Made by a program: the position numbers and the translations under genes
Shown here: positions 1 through 10,100 of the stretch, in pieces
Layout: each line of letters opens with the position of its first letter
How positions within the stretch are numbered: position 1 is the first letter of the stretch
The notes under the pieces: model-generated
What the model was told of the DNA's origin: nothing
Seen by the model: only the letters and a program-made list of their open reading frames with translations
Databases searched by the model: none
Source: CAZUAQ01 sp964618455
Lineage (GTDB): Bacteria > Planctomycetota > Phycisphaerae > UBA1845 > PWPN01
Length of the DNA stretch: 64,000 nt
Assembly: GCA_964618455.1 (NCBI GenBank)
Contig: CAZUAQ010000025.1
Location: forward strand, 14,249 to 78,248
Reading direction: 5' to 3'

Positions 1-102
1 TATCGCCAGGCCCGACGTCCATCGATGTTGTGGGATCGTGGCCAAGCAATGGACCGTTCGTCGCCTCCGTGATCGTTCAGCCAGTCAGGAAGGAAAGACG
101 TT

Positions 103-1080
103 ATGAACAGTGCTCTGACAAAGGATCAGCCATCCCAGGAAGCATCGTATGCTGGCTGGACGGGCAAAGACCTCAGGGAGCTGCGCGACAGACTCAGCAC
201 CGCGCTTCGCGGCAAATCGGGAGTCATCGAGCATGTGCTCGCTTGCCTGCTGGCCAAGGGGCACCTGCTGATTGAAGATCTTCCCGGACTCGGCAAAACC
301 ACCTTGGCCAAGGCACTCGCCGGTGCGATCGGAGGGAGTTTCGCCCGAGTTCAATGCACGCCCGACCTGCTCCCGGGAGACATCACCGGATTCAGCATAT
401 TCAATCAGAAGACCCGCGAGTTTGAATTCAAATCCGGCATGGTGTTCGCGGATATCCTTCTCGCTGACGAGATCAATCGCACCACCCCGCGCACGCAGTC
501 CGCGCTTCTCGAAGCGATGGGAGAGCGTCAGGTCACCGTGGATAACACGCGCTATCCGCTATCGAAGACCTTCTTCGTCGTCGCCACACAGAATCCGTTG
601 GAGCATCACGGGACATACCCTTTGCCGGAGGCGCAGCTTGACCGGTTCGCCATGAAACTGACCATTGGGTATGCGGATCAGGAACACGAGCTGGCCATGC
701 TGCAGGCGGCGGCGAACGCGGAATCCGACGCCTCGCCCTCGGGGCCACCGGTCATCACTATTGACCAACTCGCCAATATCCAGGCGGCGGCGGCGGCCGT
801 TCATGTGGATCGCAGAATACAGGAGTACATCATCGCGATCGCGCATGCGACCCGCGATCATGCCCGAGTCCAGATGGGCATGAGTCCTCGGGGCATGCTG
901 ATTCTCCAGCGGCTCGCGCAGGCGTACGCTTTCATGGATGAACGGGCCTATGTGACACCCGATGACGTACAGAACGTCGCCAATCCCGTCCTGGACGTCA
1001 GGCTCGCGATCGAATCCGACGGCCGGGTGGGTGTGATTGAAGAGATCCTCCGAACAACGGCCGTGCCTCGGTACCGATAA
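103..1080 (+). CDS. MoxR-family AAA+ ATPase
   Basis: This 325-residue protein is a MoxR-type AAA+ ATPase, a family that acts as a chaperone for maturation of secreted or metal-dependent proteins. Visible motifs are a Walker A loop (GLPGLGKTTLAKA, near residue 60), a Walker B (LLADEINR, near 125) followed by the family stretch TPRTQSALLEAMGE, and a sensor 1 Asn in FVVATQNPLEHHGTYPLPEAQLDRF. The length is normal for the family. The start at 103 follows an AGGAAGGAAAG ribosome site. MoxR genes usually precede a DUF58/VWA gene, but the next gene here is a His-rich lipoprotein 37 bases downstream. The usual partners are therefore absent on this side, and what lies upstream is outside the window. 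Confidence 0.93.
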   Translation: MNSALTKDQPSQEASYAGWTGKDLRELRDRLSTALRGKSGVIEHVLACLLAKGHLLIEDLPGLGKTTLAKALAGAIGGSFARVQCTPDLLPGDITGFSIFNQKTREFEFKSGMVFADILLADEINRTTPRTQSALLEAMGERQVTVDNTRYPLSKTFFVVATQNPLEHHGTYPLPEAQLDRFAMKLTIGYADQEHELAMLQAAANAESDASPSGPPVITIDQLANIQAAAAAVHVDRRIQEYIIAIAHATRDHARVQMGMSPRGMLILQRLAQAYAFMDERAYVTPDDVQNVANPVLDVRLAIESDGRVGVIEEILRTTAVPRYR

Positions 1081-1117
1081 ATCACTCACCCGACACCTTC
1101 CGATGGAGATCAGATGC

Positions 1118-1933
1118 ATGCAACACGACGACTTGCGATGGGCGGCTATCACGCTGGCCATTTGCACCGTGTTCCTCATCAGCTGCGATGACAAGGTTGT
1201 GAATCCTCCGAACGCGGACACCGATGCCGGCGTGGCAGCGCGAAGCGAGACTCACGGTGAGAATCACCATGGACCTGATGCGCATCATCACAGCCATGAT
1301 CACCGGCATGACGAAGACCATCATGAACATGTGCACAGACACGGCCATGTACACGAACATGCCCGCGACCATGGAGAGGAACACCATCACCACCAAGATG
1401 AATGTGTGGCGGAGCCGCCTCGATTCGGCGGCGTCACGGCATGTGTGGGGGATGGGGATGAGACACAACTCCCACCCGCCTATGCCGAGGTGGTCGTCGA
1501 CCATTCGCACCAGATTTCTCTCTATTTGGGGCCGGCGCAGGACGAGGGGTCACAGGCCCGGGAGATCGAGGCCGATACGCTGGATGTCGTGATGGCGTGG
1601 GCGCATGAAGCCAACGTTTTTCGGTCAACGATTGCGACGCTTCGATCCAAGGGGGATCAGGGCACGGGACAATCAGGATACCGTCGCTACGTGGGACAAT
1701 TGTCGAAAAAGTATAAGGATGGAGGAGAAGTCCTTCTGATCGCGCCGATCGTTCATATGCGTGGCGAACGTGAATCCTTCGATCTGATCATCAAGGTGCC
1801 CCCGCTACGCGCTCCGTCTGAGCCAACCGAGAGCAACTCGCCAGACTTGCTTCGGACCATCGAGACTTCCCAAGAACGCCAGGAATCAATCTCGGCGGAA
1901 GCCACCATCGTGGAGTCGCACCGCCATGACTGA
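1118..1933 (+). CDS. Histidine-rich lipoprotein (putative metal-binding)
   Basis: The protein has 271 residues from the ATG at 1118, chosen because GGAGA lies 8 bases upstream and the start gives a lipoprotein signal (hydrophobic stretch ending LISC, Cys near residue 23). In-frame starts at 1037 and 1103 are less likely. Right after the lipid anchor is a tract of about 54 residues with 22 His mixed with Asp and Glu, typical of periplasmic Zn/Ni/Cu-chelating proteins. The C-terminal half (about residues 110-260) is a predicted globular domain I do not recognise. The stop overlaps the permease start by 8 bases, so translation is probably coupled. Inference: it captures or buffers a metal for the adjacent permease. 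Confidence 0.8.
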   Translation: MQHDDLRWAAITLAICTVFLISCDDKVVNPPNADTDAGVAARSETHGENHHGPDAHHHSHDHRHDEDHHEHVHRHGHVHEHARDHGEEHHHHQDECVAEPPRFGGVTACVGDGDETQLPPAYAEVVVDHSHQISLYLGPAQDEGSQAREIEADTLDVVMAWAHEANVFRSTIATLRSKGDQGTGQSGYRRYVGQLSKKYKDGGEVLLIAPIVHMRGERESFDLIIKVPPLRAPSEPTESNSPDLLRTIETSQERQESISAEATIVESHRHD

Positions 1934-3530
1934 TCTCATCCTAGCCACGACCGAAGGTTATCAAGGATTCTGGGCCGATCCCTCCTTGATGATCTGGAGC
2001 GCAATCCTCCGGATGACGGAGGCCGTCATTTCCGCCTCGCCGTTCCTGGTGACGGGCTTTGTGGTCTCCGGCATCCTCCGCGGCATGCTCGGCGCGGAGG
2101 GCATTCGCCGACTCTTCGGAGTAGGACATTGGAGCGGACCGATTCGCGGCTGGTTCTTGGGCATCCTGCTGCCTCTCTGCTCATTGGGTGCGCTGCCCGT
2201 GGCCAGAGAACTCCGCCGAGCCGGTGTACCCAGCGGCACCGTGCTCAGTTTTGTGCTTGTCGCGCCCGTGCTGAACCCGATCTCCATCCTGTACGGTCTC
2301 AGTCATATTGCCATCATCACCCTCGTGTATTTCCTGGTGGGCACGATGATCGTCTCGCTGGGGATTGGATTCATCTGGGACTTCTTGATATCGAAACGCC
2401 GCGATGCCATCCCTCAGAATCCGGAGCCGCTGCCCGCCGCTGCATACGATCGTCTGGCTATCAGTGGCATCACCACGACGAGAGGCATGCTCGGCTCCTT
2501 AGCGGATATCGGAATGGCTGTGCTCGCTGTGGGGTTGCTGGGAGCGCTTCTACCTTATGGCACGCTGCAGTTCTCGATGACCCGCGACAACGTTCTTGCC
2601 ACTGTCATCATGGGAGCCGTCGCGATCCCCGCTTACGTCACCCCGTTCGAGGTCATGGTGCAATATGGGATGATCGTGCGCGACGGCTACTCGCTGGGAG
2701 CCGCATTCGCTCTCATTGTGTTAGGAGCAGGTGCCAATGTGGGCGTGGCCAATTGGATCCGCCGGGAGTATCGGTACAAGTCCCTGGCTATCTTTGCGAT
2801 TCTTCTGCTGGGCACGACGCTTCTACTTGGCTTCACGGCCGACCGCGCCATTCATCACGGAAAAGCGGCGGTGGATCATACACACGCGTTCGACAGCTAC
2901 ACCCGCTTGGCCAGGATCGAAACGAACGGTTCGTATGTCTCCTGGTTCATGCTTGCTGTCAGAGAGGGACTGACCCAGGCGAAGACGATCGGCGCCGGAC
3001 TACTCGGCGCGATGCTCTGTGTGGCGATCGTGCTGCGTCTGCTGGGCGAACGCGCTACATTTCAATCCTATACGCGTCGCCTAGAGACACAACGAACCAC
3101 ATCATCGGAAGGAGTGCTCAACCGCCCCGTCTCCATGGGTGTCATCATCGTGAGTAGCGTGCTCGGCCTATCCGCCACAATTGGCGTGGCGATCTATATC
3201 GTCTATCCGCCACCCGACCAGCTTGCCGGAGAGGCGGATGTGGTCAGTCAATGGCTCTATGATGCCGTACGTGATGAAAATCATGACGAGATCAACCGCC
3301 GGGTCGAGCAATGGGAAACTGCCATCCGGAAAACGCCGGTGGCCGCCTACATACGAGGGAGGCCGCTGACGCCGGAGGCCGCACAAGTGGTGGGCGATGT
3401 CATCCATCTGCTCGAACTCGTGCGGCATTACAACGAACACGGTGAGTATCCTCAAGCCGCCACGTTGATCTTGTACCTGGACAAGCAGCATCGTGCGTGC
3501 CTGGACGTTCTCCAAGTCGACTCTGATTGA
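1926..3530 (+). CDS. ArsP/DUF318-type permease, putative metal efflux
   Basis: This 534-residue integral membrane protein resembles permeases of the PF03773 (ArsP/DUF318) family, including the SO_0444-type Cu/Zn exporters. The N-terminal part has several hydrophobic helices with the conserved pattern ILLPLCSLGALPVARELRRAGVP and FVLVAPVLNPIS. A second helical block covers about residues 190-310 and includes a YVTPFEVM stretch. Beyond that are one or two further helices and a hydrophilic C-terminal tail of about 120 residues. It overlaps the His-rich lipoprotein gene by 8 bases, which supports metal export rather than organoarsenical export as the role. The exact substrate cannot be read from the sequence. 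Confidence 0.82.
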   Translation: MTDLILATTEGYQGFWADPSLMIWSAILRMTEAVISASPFLVTGFVVSGILRGMLGAEGIRRLFGVGHWSGPIRGWFLGILLPLCSLGALPVARELRRAGVPSGTVLSFVLVAPVLNPISILYGLSHIAIITLVYFLVGTMIVSLGIGFIWDFLISKRRDAIPQNPEPLPAAAYDRLAISGITTTRGMLGSLADIGMAVLAVGLLGALLPYGTLQFSMTRDNVLATVIMGAVAIPAYVTPFEVMVQYGMIVRDGYSLGAAFALIVLGAGANVGVANWIRREYRYKSLAIFAILLLGTTLLLGFTADRAIHHGKAAVDHTHAFDSYTRLARIETNGSYVSWFMLAVREGLTQAKTIGAGLLGAMLCVAIVLRLLGERATFQSYTRRLETQRTTSSEGVLNRPVSMGVIIVSSVLGLSATIGVAIYIVYPPPDQLAGEADVVSQWLYDAVRDENHDEINRRVEQWETAIRKTPVAAYIRGRPLTPEAAQVVGDVIHLLELVRHYNEHGEYPQAATLILYLDKQHRACLDVLQVDSD

Positions 3531-4285
3531 CAGCAGAACATCCAAGTACTCATGCTCCCGTGCGGTCGCGTCAAAGTTGCATCTGACCGAGAATGATTAC
3601 AAGTCGGAGCCACTTGCATATCCGCGGCCTCCCCCATGCAGAAGCGTGCACTCGCTGGTCAACTGATGGCTACGATACCCGCTCGTCAGTCGGGTAGTCT
3701 TCTTGATCCGCCCGTCTCCAACATCGGTAGTGACAGCCATGGACCGTCGGAAAAGCCCTCTTCAGCGGTGTCTCAATCTTGACCGAGGTGGAAGCCGATA
3801 CCGAGAGGGTACCTTATCCCTGAATCCGCATGGCGAGGATCCCTCCCACCGTCCTCAAGCTTGCATCCGCTCGCGCCCTATTGCCGAAGCCAAACACACG
3901 ACCTCCATCGGTCTCCGTGGCGACGACATTCAGCGTGCGGGTCTGGGGCATCGGTGCATCTGATTCATCTACACTTGCTTATATCGAGATAGTGCCCTTT
4001 AGAGATATTATCAGGTACGAAACAGACCATAGAGCACTCGATAATGAGACACCTCTACAAGGCAACAACTGACCAAGTTCGTAACCAACCCAGAACTCGT
4101 GAACTGCCCATGCATCGACCCCCTGAGAAGAGTATCCAACCAAGGCCCTAGGCCGTGGTTAGTTCTATCGGTGGCGTAGAAAGCTCAGACAATCGTCCAG
4201 ACAGGTACTCAAGATCCATCACTGCTCCCCCTGATGTGCCTCTCAGAGAGGACACTGTCCACGTATCCCCGAGCCTTGCTGGCAC
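3531..4285. other. Intergenic region with decayed sequence
   Basis: This 755-base stretch between the permease and the lyase gene has no convincing gene. Reading frames are short and lack ribosome sites. Around 3752-3804 it holds one copy of a 53-bp sequence found again at 19447-19499, and the minus-strand translation around it looks like broken coding sequence. It is probably a remnant of an old mobile or duplicated gene. Confidence 0.6.
3752..3804 (-). repeat. 53-bp dispersed repeat, copy 1
   Basis: This segment matches 19447-19499 in 51 of 53 positions, in the same orientation. Weaker similarity continues about 25 bases to the right. On the minus strand the segment reads GFHLGQD.DTAEEGF, with an in-frame stop, against GFHLGQDCDTADEGF in copy 2, so it may be a fragment of a repeated gene. 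I do not recognise the protein. Confidence 0.75.
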
Positions 4286-7018
4286 TCACTTTGATGGGTT
4301 GAGTTGGATTTCCCAATGTGACGGATCGGATCTCTTGTGATAGATCTCACCGTCAATAGCCAGGAGGGTGGCACCTTGCGCCATGGCAAGGGTCGGTTGC
4401 CAGACCGCATCTGCCTTCTCCCATCGCAACGCCAATCCCGCTCCCCGAAATCGCAAGGCTCTGCCTTTGATCGGGAATTCGATTGCCTCTGCATGGCCAT
4501 CGCCTCCTTTGGTGGGCAATCGAAGCACCTGCAAACCATGTGGGCCCCGCTCTGCCCATAAGCACTGCATCCCAGGATTCTTCTCCGGCAGGTGAATCCT
4601 CTCGGTCCGCCAGGGCCCTTCGTTCGGATGACACAGCGGTGAGAGAAACGAGATCCACTGCAACGGTCCCTCGCAATCTCTGAGAAACACCGCCGATGGT
4701 GCACGAAGCAGATCTCCCCATACGGCAATACGTTTTTGCATTTCGAGCCGAGGGCGTGGATCTCCATGCACCCTGATCATCAGATCGCCCTGCCCGGAGC
4801 AGGTACTCAGCCCATTGACTTCGGGATCGGCATCGATCTCCATCGGCGCGAAGTGATAGCGCATCTCGACGCGATGGCGGTCCTTGGACTCGATCCGATC
4901 GAAGACGATCCATGCGGGCGGATGCGTGTCCCATTTCTTGAGAAACCAGATGTCACGCTCGTGGATGACTTCGGGGAGTCCTTCGAATCCAAGGTTTCTG
5001 CCGGAGAAGAAATCGAAGTGATCCGAGACAACCCAATCCAAGCATACGGCATGGCTGGTGTTCAGCCCGTCAACGGTGATCGTGTTGTGAGCGAGGGAGG
5101 ACTGCAGTTCACGGGCTTCCGGCGTCCCGTAGGTATGTACGCCGGGATCGATCAATACAGTTTGCCCGCAGGCCGCCAGTACCAGGCTCAGTGCATCGTG
5201 GTGGCCGTGACTGCCGTATCTCCCGCAGCGAATCCCCAGCACATGGGCGTCACGGCTCCATCCGCTGCGCATGTAGTAGAAGCCGCCGAGAGAAAATCCG
5301 ACCGATGTCTTCGCGGGGGGATGGCCTTGCTCGCCACCGGTCAGGACGTATCGCATCTCCGCTCGATCGAAGAGTCGCGCTCCGCGCTCGAGCAGGTCAG
5401 GCCGCATCGGGTGATTCCCATCACCCCAGACCGGTAGCGTTCCATCTGGAAGCGTCGAGTACATCAGATAGTCAAACATGCGCTTCGTGCTCTTCTGGAA
5501 TTCGTCGGGCAGCGTCATTCCCAGCCGGCGCGACTGCTCGATCACTTGAGAATAGCGATTGAGAACGAGTTGGTGGTACCCGATGGTGGGCTCACGAAGT
5601 ACACCGTCGGCATGCACGGTGCGCCGAGCGTTGTCCATCAATGTCTGCAAGCCCAGTTCGACACGTTGACGCGCCCCGTTGAATTCCGGATAGGTCAGTC
5701 CGAAATCGAACAGCGCGTCGGCCATCTGTGTCTCCCAATTGCCGTCACCTTTCATGCGCTCCAGCAGTTCAGCCATCTCCGCCAGGTTGAAGATGAACGC
5801 CGCACGTACATCCTCCGTGAGATATGGACTGTCTACGAAAGGCGCGATCCAATAGAAACCGTGTCCCATCCGCGCCCCGATCGACAATGCCGACCACATT
5901 GATCCGCCGTAAAGCCCTGGCGGAAGCGCGGCCGTGATAGTTTCCTCATGGGTATACAATCCGGCACTGATCGACGAAGGCGATCCGAGAAACTGCGCTG
6001 CCAGCAGGGCATTGAAGGCCCTGGCGTATTTGGGGTTGCCGGTATTCAGGTAACCGGTCGACAGCGGCTTGCGTAATCCGGATCGCGTGAGACCGACGCC
6101 GCCGCGCTGAGGCCAAAGCGTGGCGTGATCCCAATGCGGGCCGAGGTCCACGGTGGAGCCGTCCGGCAAAGGCACGAGTCCCAACGCAGCCAGATCAGCT
6201 CCACTCGTGTCGAATTCCGGGTCATAGGTCGGCTGCCGTCGCCCGGGAAGAATCAAGTCGCTCCGCCCTTGAAAGTGCCTCACGAGCTTCGTAACGGCAG
6301 CATCCCATTGGCGCAGCTCGACGTGGTGGCTCACCTCGGTCAAGTCCGGATCATCGAGATTCATCCAATCAAATGCGCGTTGATATATGAGGTTACGATC
6401 GACACGTTTTCGGGCATGAATCTCAAACCAGAGATCCGCATCCTCCTCCGCGCCACGGAGATGCACTCGCCCGTGAGGGTAGTCCTCGCGGGCCACACCG
6501 ATTCCAGCGAGGTGGCGGTCGCCACTCGCCCATCCAGGACGCTTGCCTGCCATGAGCCATTCGCGCGGAATCTGCGCGGGACGCAAAGCGTCGGTGTCCA
6601 CGTTCAGTTCAAAGTAGTAACGCGTCTGCGGTTGCACGCGCGCGTCGATGATGAACGGTGTGACCGCACCCTCGAACATTCGTCGTGCATAGGGGATTGA
6701 GCATCGTCCAAGAGACGCCTTTTTCTCGGGTCCGTCCCACAGTGTCAGCGTGAGACGTTCGTCCGGATTCCAGGACTCGTGCCAGAACGCCTGCCAGATG
6801 GTGATGCGATATATGGTGTCGACATCCGGACCGGTCAAGAAAGTCTGTCCCAGCGGAGCATCGTCGGAGACTTCCATGAAGCGGTGCTCATCGCGCTTGG
6901 GACTGTGGGCATCCCGTTGCAGCGGATTGAGGTAGATGTCGAGGGGGCGCGTCGGCATGCCCGGCTCGGCGAGAATTCCGCTGGAAACTGTCGCCATGGC
7001 CAGAAGTAAGGCGTTCAT
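4286..7018 (-). CDS. Heparinase II/III-family polysaccharide lyase, secreted
   Basis: This 910-residue protein has a short signal peptide (cleavage near residue 17) and an N-terminal beta-rich region (about 30-170) resembling carbohydrate-binding modules. The middle is a predicted alpha-barrel domain (about 220-560). The C-terminal beta domain has the heparinase II/III hallmark YGSHGHHDALSLVLAACG near residue 620, followed by HNTITVDG. Members of this fold cleave uronic-acid polysaccharides such as heparin, alginate or ulvan by beta-elimination. The substrate here is unknown. The start at 7018 is supported by GGAGA just upstream. It is divergent from the next gene, and a putative LacI operator lies between them at 7115-7130. 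Confidence 0.88.
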   Translation of the reverse strand: MNALLLAMATVSSGILAEPGMPTRPLDIYLNPLQRDAHSPKRDEHRFMEVSDDAPLGQTFLTGPDVDTIYRITIWQAFWHESWNPDERLTLTLWDGPEKKASLGRCSIPYARRMFEGAVTPFIIDARVQPQTRYYFELNVDTDALRPAQIPREWLMAGKRPGWASGDRHLAGIGVAREDYPHGRVHLRGAEEDADLWFEIHARKRVDRNLIYQRAFDWMNLDDPDLTEVSHHVELRQWDAAVTKLVRHFQGRSDLILPGRRQPTYDPEFDTSGADLAALGLVPLPDGSTVDLGPHWDHATLWPQRGGVGLTRSGLRKPLSTGYLNTGNPKYARAFNALLAAQFLGSPSSISAGLYTHEETITAALPPGLYGGSMWSALSIGARMGHGFYWIAPFVDSPYLTEDVRAAFIFNLAEMAELLERMKGDGNWETQMADALFDFGLTYPEFNGARQRVELGLQTLMDNARRTVHADGVLREPTIGYHQLVLNRYSQVIEQSRRLGMTLPDEFQKSTKRMFDYLMYSTLPDGTLPVWGDGNHPMRPDLLERGARLFDRAEMRYVLTGGEQGHPPAKTSVGFSLGGFYYMRSGWSRDAHVLGIRCGRYGSHGHHDALSLVLAACGQTVLIDPGVHTYGTPEARELQSSLAHNTITVDGLNTSHAVCLDWVVSDHFDFFSGRNLGFEGLPEVIHERDIWFLKKWDTHPPAWIVFDRIESKDRHRVEMRYHFAPMEIDADPEVNGLSTCSGQGDLMIRVHGDPRPRLEMQKRIAVWGDLLRAPSAVFLRDCEGPLQWISFLSPLCHPNEGPWRTERIHLPEKNPGMQCLWAERGPHGLQVLRLPTKGGDGHAEAIEFPIKGRALRFRGAGLALRWEKADAVWQPTLAMAQGATLLAIDGEIYHKRSDPSHWEIQLNPSK

Positions 7019-7114
7019 GGTGATCTCCGTACAAGATCGCAGGTTGCGTGATTAAGGTACGCCGACGTCTGGGCCGGTCGAAGTTGCATCACACACATAT
7101 TCCACGATACGATT

Positions 7115-7130
7115 TCTTAAAGGCTTAAGC
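7115..7130. promoter_or_regulatory. Putative LacI-family operator, site A
   Basis: The palindrome TCTTAAAGGCTTAAGC (CTTAA-N4-TTAAG) sits in the 170-base divergent region between the heparinase-type gene and the fusion lyase gene. The same motif occurs at 13468-13483 and 14953-14968, all near the LacI gene at 13667. Perfect inverted symmetry and an AGGC/AGGG centre shared between sites support a common operator. Confidence 0.6.
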
Positions 7131-7188
7131 AATGCTACTTTCAGCGCCGTAGCCTGTGGCCGATGACGCCGCCACATTGAGGACTACC

Positions 7189-10100
7189 ATGACAATATCC
7201 AGCGGAAAAGAGAAAGGGCGACGCTCTGCAATCGTCCTGGCAATACTCGGCGGTGCGATGGTGTGGAGCGTGCCCTTGTACGCCGACGCGGCGGCGGCTG
7301 AAACACGAATCACGCCCACAGATCAGGCGGAAATGGTACTCATTCCCGCGGGTACTTTCGTCATGGGGGCGCACGGTGACACTCAGGATGCGTCGCCGGC
7401 CCACGTCGTGACGCTGCCCACGTTTTATATCGATCGTACGGAAGTCACTAATGCCCGTTATGCCCTGTATATCGCCGATACCGGCGTTCCCTCACCGCCG
7501 AATTGGCCAGGCCCAACACCGCCAAAGGGCACCGAGAATCGTCCCGTGACGAATATCACCTGGTTCGAAGCGATGGATTTCGCGACGTGGGCGGGCAAAC
7601 GCCTTCCCACCGAAGCCGAATGGGAGAAAGCCGCACGGGGCACGGACGGGCGTCGGTATCCCTGGGGTGACGTCGATGACGAGAAAAAACGCAATCTGAA
7701 CCTGCGCAGCCCGGATCATTTGGAATCCGTCGGGTGTTATCCCTCCGGCGCTTCACCTTACGGTGCCCTGGACCTCATAGGTAATGCCTGGGAGTGGACC
7801 GCCGACTGGTATCAGTCCTATCCCGGATCGCATGATGCGTCGGTACACTACGGTCGCAAATACAAAGTCGTGCGCGGCCCGGGAGCCGAGTACATCATTG
7901 GCGTTCCGCATGAGGCGGACACGACGATACGCGCGCGGATGCTGCCCTACGGTTACGATCGCTTCGTGGGATTTCGGTGTGCGATGAACGCGGATGAAGT
8001 TGCTCCCAATGTTCCAATCGAATCCGTGGAAGACGCCCGGTCCGTCTTGAAGGCGTTCGAGCGCGAACCACGCCAACTTGTTTTCGAACGAGAGTTTCAG
8101 CGCCTTGTGACATCCCGCAGCGTACCTCTGCGCATCGACGGCCCACTTGATGGACAGGGGATCGTCCGTGGAGGCATTCCTTTACCTGAAGGATGGATTC
8201 ACGACCCGGCGAGCCTGCGACTCGTCGATGCCGACGGACGAACGCGAACGTGCCAGCGCCGCGTCCTGTCCCGATGGCCCGACGGCTCATGTCGCTGGAT
8301 TTTGCTGGATGCAGAGGTTCCATCAGATCGGCGTCTCGGACTGCAGCTCGATGCACATGTAGAGCCTGCCCCCGTCCCTCGTCACAAGTTTCGCGTGGAT
8401 CACGCGAACGAGACCGTCAGTGTCGACACAGGGTCTGCCGTATTCCGTTTCAATCGAGAATCACTGATCAGCATTGCTCTGAATGATGATCCGGACAACC
8501 GCCTTGGCCCTTTCCTCACCGGCTGGCAGACACGAACGTCCGAGGGTGAGCGCCGCTTACGATTCGGGCCGGCCGACGTTCTCATGGTGGACGAAGAAGG
8601 CCCATTGCGGGCCGTCGTGCGATGTCAGGGAAGCTTGCAGGATGATTCCGGGCAGCCGTCGGGCATGAGGTACGATCTACGCGCCCATGTCACCGTCGGC
8701 TCCACGCGATTGCGTCTGCTCTGCACGTTCACGCATGCCGTACCGCGAAGCAGTCACGAGGCCGCTGTACGCGAGCCGATCCTTCACGCAGAGGAGGTGC
8801 TGGTCCGTTTCGCCTTGCCCGCGCCAGCAGGATCCATCCGTGTTCCGCGAGAAGACGGGACATTTCTGGATCTGGATTCGTCGGAGATCGACGTGACGCA
8901 GATTGACGACCTCCGTTATGTCATCACGCAGAAGGATCAGGTTCACGCGGAAGGTAGCCATGCGCCGGGATGGCTGGCGGTGGAAACAGATCATGGATGG
9001 TGGCGCGTGGGAATGCGCCATTATTCCCGGCAGCACCCCTGCGCCTTGATGGTGAATCGCGATAGTATCGGCGTGCGGCTCTACGCCGGTGACAAACCGT
9101 TCGAGTTCGATGCCACACTTGCGAAGACATGGGAACTGATCGTGGATTACGTGGAGGCTCCCGATGAACCATTCGCCCTTCAGCCCTTACGGCTGATCGC
9201 TCCGCCGGCTTGGGTGTGCGGCACGCGGGCCATCGGCGGACCGCTGCTCCCACGGGATGAGGAGGCGCTGAGTCGCTTTCCCTATTGGGAACTGCTTCGC
9301 GAGTCGTCCATGAGACAACTGGTCAAGGGGATGCCTACAGGCCTTCGCGATTATGGAGATGCGTACATGGGCGGCCCGTACAAAGGGAGGAATGCCTACC
9401 TCAATCTCGAATATGACGTCCCGTTCAATTACCTCCTGCAGTTCCTGCGCACCGGGGAAGCATGGTACCTCGACACCGCCGAGGTCATGGCTCGCCATCA
9501 GGCGGATATCGACACCGATCACGTGACTGGGCAGCCTTACAAGCATAGTCCGTTGCATACCACCACGCGCGCCGATATCGCCCACATGTTCAATCGTGGT
9601 CTGCTCTTGCACTATCTTCTGACCGGAGAATCGCGATCACTCGAGGTGGCCACATCCATCGGCGATCATATCGCCGAACGCACGCTACGGCTCGACGGCT
9701 ACGGGAATGAGCGACAGATCGGCTGGGGGCTGTATGCTTTGACCGGACTGTATGAAGTGACCGGAGAGAAGAAATACCTCGACGCGGCAGAGCACCTGTG
9801 TCTCCATCTCGCTCTCGAGCAGTCGCCGACCGGAAGGCTGAACATCCGATACGACAATCGGTACGTCTTCATGAACGGGATTGCCATGAACGGCATGCTG
9901 TCGGTCTACAAACACACCGAAGACGAACGCATCGCCGAATGTGTGCAGCGGCTGGCTCGGCGGTCGCTCGGACACTACCCGGAATACGCCTGCCGCACAC
10001 TGAACGCGTTCTGTCACGTACTCGCCGATACGAAGGACCCGCGTTATCTCGATGTGTTGGAGCGCACCTGGGAAACCAGTATGGACTACCTGAAATCCGG

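Noticed and set aside
1082..1510. Minus-strand Met-rich frame opposite the His-rich lipoprotein
   Set aside because: Its Met/Val-rich composition is just the reverse complement of the CAT/CAC His codons.
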